Origin: Anthoceros angustus
Taxonomy: Eukaryota > Streptophyta > Anthocerotopsida > Anthocerotales > Anthocerotaceae
Assembly (NCBI GenBank): GCA_010909165.1
Contig: MU008173.1
Location: forward strand, 620,001 to 684,000
Reading direction: 5' to 3'
Length of the DNA stretch: 64,000 nucleotides
The translations under genes were made by a program, and so were the position numbers. The notes under the pieces were generated by a model, which ran no database searches, was not told where the DNA came from, and was given only the letters and a program-made list of their open reading frames with translations. Shown here piece by piece: positions 55,102-64,000 of the stretch; position 1 is the stretch's first letter, and every line of letters starts with the position of its first letter.

Positions 55102-55200
55102 GAATTCTCGTAAGGTGAGCAGGCAAGAAGAAAGCTATATGATGTGGATCATCTTCTTCGATCACATAGCTTCTCCTTGCCTGCTCCACTTATGAGAATC
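55102..55200. repeat. About 100-bp foldback hairpin
   Basis: Arms of about 43 nt pair with few mismatches: GAATTCTCGTAAGGTGAGC / AGGCAAGAAG / AAAGCTATATGATG against GATC / ACATAGCTTCTCC / TTGCCTGCTCCACTTATGAG. The loop is about 12-16 nt. Could be a MITE remnant or a small-RNA precursor; sequence alone does not decide. Confidence 0.7.
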
Positions 55201-55998
55201 TATCTATTGTCTTGAGATTTCGAAGCCGTCATTGAGTGCAGGTATCTGGCGAACAAGCCAAAGGTTATCATGATGGATGCCTGTCGCGGCACGGGCAGCC
55301 TTGTCACAAGCAAGAAAGCCCAAGGACTCGGACGTTGAGAGGAGCCAAGTCATCAGCAAGGACAGGCTGTTCTCCATGACTGGTCGAGAGCAAGCGAAGT
55401 TCGACCCCTGCAATCTGTGGGCGACCGTCTCGTTTTTTCTTGACCAGTCATGGATAACATTCTTTCGGAGGTGCTGAGAGAGTCACAAAGTGTATCCCAA
55501 CTTTGATGGATGCCATCGTTTAGGGCTCCCAAATAGCTGACGTGTTGAGCATTTTAGGCAAGCGTCATTGCCATGGTCATGGAGATGGAGCTTAGGCCTT
55601 CTCAAGCGAAGCAGGAATGTGCTCTGAAAGGAAGTTCCTGTGTCCCCGGTTGCACATCCCATTTCTGTAGGGCTGTACAGGTCTTTACCATAGTTCACTT
55701 GTCCTGCCCGGAGTTCACTTGAGCTCGGTGTGGCCATGGCCTCTCAAGTTACTAACCTGTGAAGCCTTCGATCAACTGTGAGGTATCGTTCCCAGCGAGA
55801 CACCGTCGCTGCGGCAATTTGCTTCTGATACGGTCTTCTCATTTGTCCATCTCTGCTTTCTGAAATTCGGCTCGCATGCAATTGGCAGGACGCCCATCTC
55901 ACGGCCTCCTGGTGTGGATGAACAGATAATAGCCCGTGCAGGTTAGGGGCAGAGTTGTAGAGCAATAGCTGTAGCTTCAAATCGTTCCCCTAAGGGAG

Positions 55999-56028
55999 CC
56001 CTAATCTGGACTTAGGTCCAGATTAGGG
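55999..56028. repeat. 13-bp perfect hairpin
   Basis: CCCTAATCTGGAC-TTAG-GTCCAGATTAGGG. Confidence 0.9.
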
Positions 56029-56405
56029 TTCCCCTGGTAGAACGACTTCTAGACCTTTTGCCTACGACCTTTTGCCTACGATGTTCCATTCTCCCCATAC
56101 AGGATGCCAATCCCGTCAATCGCGCCTTCAACTCAATCGCGTCTGAGGCTACCTTTTCTCAATGACGTAGACAGAAGCGAAAAACAGCTCCTTGCAGTTC
56201 CAAACCGAAGTCCGATCTCCAAATCTTGAACTTATCTTTAGATGTTGCGATGTGAGTTAGATAGCGCTTCATGCATCACCGACAGCTCAAACAAGAACTG
56301 GCTTTTAAGTTAGAGGAGATCCCATGTCCCATAAGGAAAGGAAGCAGGCTTTGGGCAGGTGCACGAGACGAGAAGGAAACTTGAACCGTTAGCTTGAATC
56401 AAAGC

Positions 56406-57384
56406 CTACAAAATGACTTTCTGCTTCTTTTCTAGTAGAGGAGGCACTACATCAATGCCCATATTTGCTGCTGTTCCAGCGATAATTCTCATAGCAGATT
56501 CTATCGATGAACAGTTCAAGTCCGGGAGCTTCTCTTGAGCTATGGTTCTTACCTGCTCTATGGTAACCTTCCCTACCTTGACCTTTTGAGGACTATTGGA
56601 TCCCCTTTCAGCTCCTGCACATAATAAGTTACCGAACTAGTCAAGATGATGTCTGCTCCCAGGAACCTTCACTTCACCATTACACTCCAATACGTGAAAA
56701 GGATTGCAAAACCAACCTGCAGCCTTGAGCAGAAGAATCGAAGCGGGAGGTGTCTTGAGCACAAACGTGAAACTCTTATCCTGTGAGGGCCACAGCATCC
56801 ATTGAGACAGTCTGGCTTCCTGCTAGCACAACCAGTTATTCAACATCCACACTTACGTCAAAGACTGTGATCTCCACGGGAATAACGTAGCCAGGCTTGT
56901 CGGCAGTCTTGGCATTGTATTCCTTGCAAAATGCCATGATGTTGACACCCTTGGACCCCAGGGCTGGACCGACAGGCGGCGCGGGGGTGGCTTTCCCGGC
57001 TTCCAATGCCAGCTTCACGATGGCCACGACTGCAAATTCCATGGACCGACAGTGAGCAGGGGAGGTGGACACCTAACCGGCAGCAGCCTCATGAGCATTG
57101 CGCAAACTCGCACCCTTCTTAGGCTTCCCGGACGGCTTGGGCGGGGCCATGGCCACGACACGCAATGCCTGCCTGCCGGGCACCACCAGCGCGCGGGAGG
57201 AGGCCGCCAGCTGCGCCGTTTGCGTGCGCAGCGCGGCGCACGAGGAGAGCGCCGTCTGTCCATCCTTTCTCCGCAGGAACGCGGAGCTCAGCTCGCTGCC
57301 ATTGTTGCTGCTGCCGCTGTTGCTGCAGCTGGAGTCCCCGTTTCGCCAGACGAGCAGCGCGGGCGCGGCTGCCGCCATCGCCAT
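56406..57384 (-). CDS. RPL11: Plastid 50S ribosomal protein L11
   Basis: Four exons: 57384-57114, 57029-56857, 56780-56717 and 56614-56406, all with GT-AG sites in phase, about 238 residues. Start [16 protein letters not shown]. The first about 80 residues are an Ala/Ser/Arg-rich transit peptide ending [17 protein letters not shown]. The mature part has [40 protein letters not shown] and [20 protein letters not shown]. The C-terminal [22 protein letters not shown] and [16 protein letters not shown] complete the fold. L11 forms the GTPase-associated stalk base with 23S rRNA, where EF-Tu (also in this window) and EF-G act. Head-to-head with the DHX35-like gene, 287 bp apart. Confidence 0.94.
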
Positions 57385-57671
57385 TCTCACCGCTACGTCT
57401 CCTTCGCTTGCGTTCGTGCTGGCAAGCTAACGTCGAGGGCAGCCGCAGCCCCAGAAACCGTTATCCGAGCCTTAACAGGTCCCTGTCGGCCTACACCTCT
57501 GCGTTATCGTATTACTCCCCTTCATGTTAAACATTTGTATATAATTAGGCCCTTTAGAAGATAAAATTATGGGTACAGAGGGCCCTAAGTGGCAGGGCTC
57601 CGGAAAACTGGCGCCGTTGGTTTATCCCTGTCGCCTTCACTGCTTGGACGCGAATTTGGTGGTAGCGTCGC
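57385..57671. promoter_or_regulatory. Divergent promoter of RPL11 and DHX35-like gene
   Basis: 287 bp between opposite ATGs, containing both 5' UTRs. GGCCCT motifs occur twice (57549, 57582 area) as possible site-II-like sites. Promoter role inferred from gene orientation. Confidence 0.5.
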
Positions 57672-62199
<4,528 letters not shown>

Positions 62200-64000
62200 G
62201 TGGAAAGCGTGCGGTGTGCGGTGTGCTGTGGTCCGGGTGCACGCGCACCTGTAGCCACGGTAGGCGGACAGGCAAGCAGCGGCTAGAGGGTCCATAGCTT
62301 GCGTGCGGGCTATGATTGCCGGCTGTCATGACGTGTGTTCCAAATCTGTTTCCTCACCTACACAACATTCCGCAAGGGCGATGTGGTCGCTGGATCGCTA
62401 GGTTTTTTTTGAATTGTCGAGCAGGCAGGCAGAAGTAGCATGACGTGGGTCCTGCAGGTTGTGTAGAGACCGAGAGGGAAGGGCGGTTGGTGCATGTGCC
62501 AAGACATCGAGGCAAGTCCATTGCAGGCTGACGCGGCCGTTCCGTTTGAGGATAACATGGAGCTGCTTGAAATCGCCAGCTGGTGGCCGGGCCCCCGCCT
62601 GGCTGGCTCCCTGGCACTGACCGCTCCCTGCGGCTTCTGTCGCTCATGAGACTGCATGCCGCTGCAGTGAAGTGAGATCCATCGTCCTCTTTGTCGCCTG
62701 GGGAGGAGGTGGACGGAACGGGGAGGGGCGTGACATTGGGCTGTGGTGAGATTCATCTGGCTGGCCCCCCAACGACATCTGTGTGGGTAGCAGGGCACTG
62801 GCCAATGCCGCTGCCGCTGCCGCTATTACTGCCGCTGCCGTTCTCATTTGTAGACTAGGTGTGTGGTGGCAGCTGGCCTGGCCCATTCCGGCCCGGCCTG
62901 TGTTTGTGACGAAAGGTAATGATCCCTGTCCGAGGCAGTGCACGCCCTGGCCCCTGGCCCCTGGACCCTGGCCGGGTCCCGACTCCCTGCCTCGTCCCTC
63001 GGCGCACAGCAGTTCGGCCCCACACGGCCCACCTCGCATCCGATGTGTGCAGACTGCGCACTGCAGACGCACAGCACAGCATCGGCGACAGCGAGGTAAC
63101 GCAGTGCTTAGCTGTCGCCGGTGGTCGATGGCCGATGGCGATGGCGGCAGAGGCACAGGCACAGGCACAGGCAGCAGGCAGCAGGCCAGGACGGAACACC
63201 CAACCATGTTGCCACCGCTTCATTTTCCTTTCACGCTTCAAGTTGCGTCTGTCCACAGTAAGTTAAGTGTACCTACTTCCAACATACCGTGTACAGGGCG
63301 CGCTCTGCCAACTATACCGTGAACCGGGGGCGCTATACCTATACCTATACTCATACCTATACGTAAGAAAACAATTATACGAAATCTGGTGGGGCCGGCC
63401 CCGGCCTCGGCTCCCGGCGACGACAGCAACGGCGGTCATCACGTCAAGCCGGAAGGCCGGTGGCCGGTGCCGGTGCCGGTGCCGGGTCCGCGCGGGTGCC
63501 CGGCTGCACCATTAAATGCGCCCGGATGTCGTGGCTTCCCTTCGATTAAAGGGCGCGGGCACGGGCGCATCGAATCCACATTCCGGACCGCGGTCGGCTC
63601 CGCGGCGTACGGCCCGGCCGGCTATCGGGCTCGGCGGGATGGATCGATGGATGACGGATCTGGATCAGGATCAGGATCAAGATCAGCCGACCTTAGCCAG
63701 TTTAACTTAACGCCTGCTGCCTGCTGCCTGCTTTTGCTTTTCCACATCATTGTTTACTGGAATAATCTGGCACACAAATGATGCCATGTGCCTCGCCCTC
63801 CTCGCACCCTCGCACATGGGCAGCCTGGACATGGGCTCTTCGTAGCTACCTACCTGACGCAAGTCACGGAATGGGATGCAACTCTTGCTTTCCTGCTTAT
63901 CATTATTGGTGTGCAACTGTGGAACCCATCACATCCCTTCCTTTCTTTCCTCTACCCCTCTTCCATCGGTGTACATATGTACATGCACCAGCACATGAAG
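62200..64000. other. GC-rich terminal region with simple repeats
   Basis: No gene supported. Visible are CTGCCG repeats (about 62810-62842), GGCACA/GGCAGCA repeats (about 63150-63187), TATACC repeats (about 63334-63362), GGTGCC repeats (about 63462-63485) and GGATCA repeats (about 63656-63684). Overlapping open frames on both strands reflect base composition. Confidence 0.5.

Larger units (their letters stand above)
54561..56405. other. Repeat-rich intergenic region
   Basis: Holds a 13-bp inverted repeat (54639-54651 with 54668-54680), two 50-bp direct repeats (54718-54767 and 54768-54817), and two 26-bp direct repeats (54866-54917). It also has a long foldback (55102-55200) and a hairpin at 55999-56028. 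On the minus strand around 55413-55204 a trace DKAARAATG could be a retroelement RNase H remnant, but this is weak. No gene supported. Confidence 0.55.

Noticed and set aside
55204-55980. Retroelement RNase H gene on the minus strand
   Set aside because: Only a short DKAARAATG-like stretch suggests it; no catalytic residues could be lined up.
62640-63780. Several long open frames on both strands near the right end
   Set aside because: They overlap each other in a GC-rich, simple-repeat region with no splice structure or family signature.

Overview
The window is nuclear DNA from a land plant. Genes have short spliceosomal introns (about 50-250 bp, GT-AG). They include plant-specific families: a plastid EF-Tu encoded in the nucleus, plastid ribosomal protein L11, the plastid lipid ABC ATPase TGD3, a LEA_2 protein and a PLS-type PPR protein with a C-terminal DYW-like deaminase. 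That PPR protein ends in C-S-C-K-G-R-P instead of a canonical DYW tripeptide. As I recall, this variant class (DYW:KP) is known from hornworts, lycophytes and ferns, which also perform U-to-C organelle editing. With the compact gene spacing and short introns, a hornwort is my best guess, with a lycophyte or fern as alternatives. This is inference, not proof.

Layout. Positions 1-11.4 kb are a nested retrotransposon block. An older Ty1/Copia element on the + strand was split in its integrase/linker region by a second, complete Copia element (1375-8534) with 224/225-bp LTRs, a tRNA-Met type primer-binding site and a 5-bp target duplication ATAAA. The reverse-transcriptase part of the outer element is inverted (about 9325-10480). 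From 11.5 to 14.5 kb lies a decayed non-LTR retrotransposon with an N-terminal C2H2 finger and a C-terminal restriction-like endonuclease (RLE). Two further 3' fragments of this family lie at 47.9-48.6 kb and 54.2-54.6 kb, and all three share a GATGGG...CCCATC hairpin near the 3' end.

From 16 to 44 kb the window is gene-dense. It holds a short SGPL/SGPV-motif protein, two F-box genes in a 2.4-kb segmental tandem duplication, nucleoporin NUP35, a METTL21-like methyltransferase head-to-head with RTEL1, a TPR3-like co-chaperone and a LEA_2 protein. It continues with eIF3f and eIF3g head-to-head on a 218-bp shared promoter, plastid EF-Tu, TGD3, and an unrecognised protein of about 300 residues just upstream of TGD3. 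From 44.2 to 47.3 kb is a broken PPR-DYW gene whose N-terminus carries a duplicated PDF (OSB-type) motif. From 48.8 to 54.2 kb is a minus-strand LINE split by a decayed Copia fragment that contains a 1.47-kb tandem duplication. From 54.6 to 56.1 kb are short repeats and hairpins. From 56.4 to 62.2 kb plastid RPL11 and a DHX35-like DEAH helicase sit head-to-head. The last 1.8 kb shows only simple repeats.

Three divergent gene pairs (methyltransferase/RTEL1, eIF3f/eIF3g, RPL11/DHX35) suggest shared bidirectional promoters. The intact genes are housekeeping functions: translation initiation and elongation, plastid lipid import, genome stability, nuclear pore, chaperoning. Repeats, and the PPR gene, carry many 1-nt indels, while single-copy genes are clean. 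Part of that decay may therefore be residual long-read or polishing error rather than biology.
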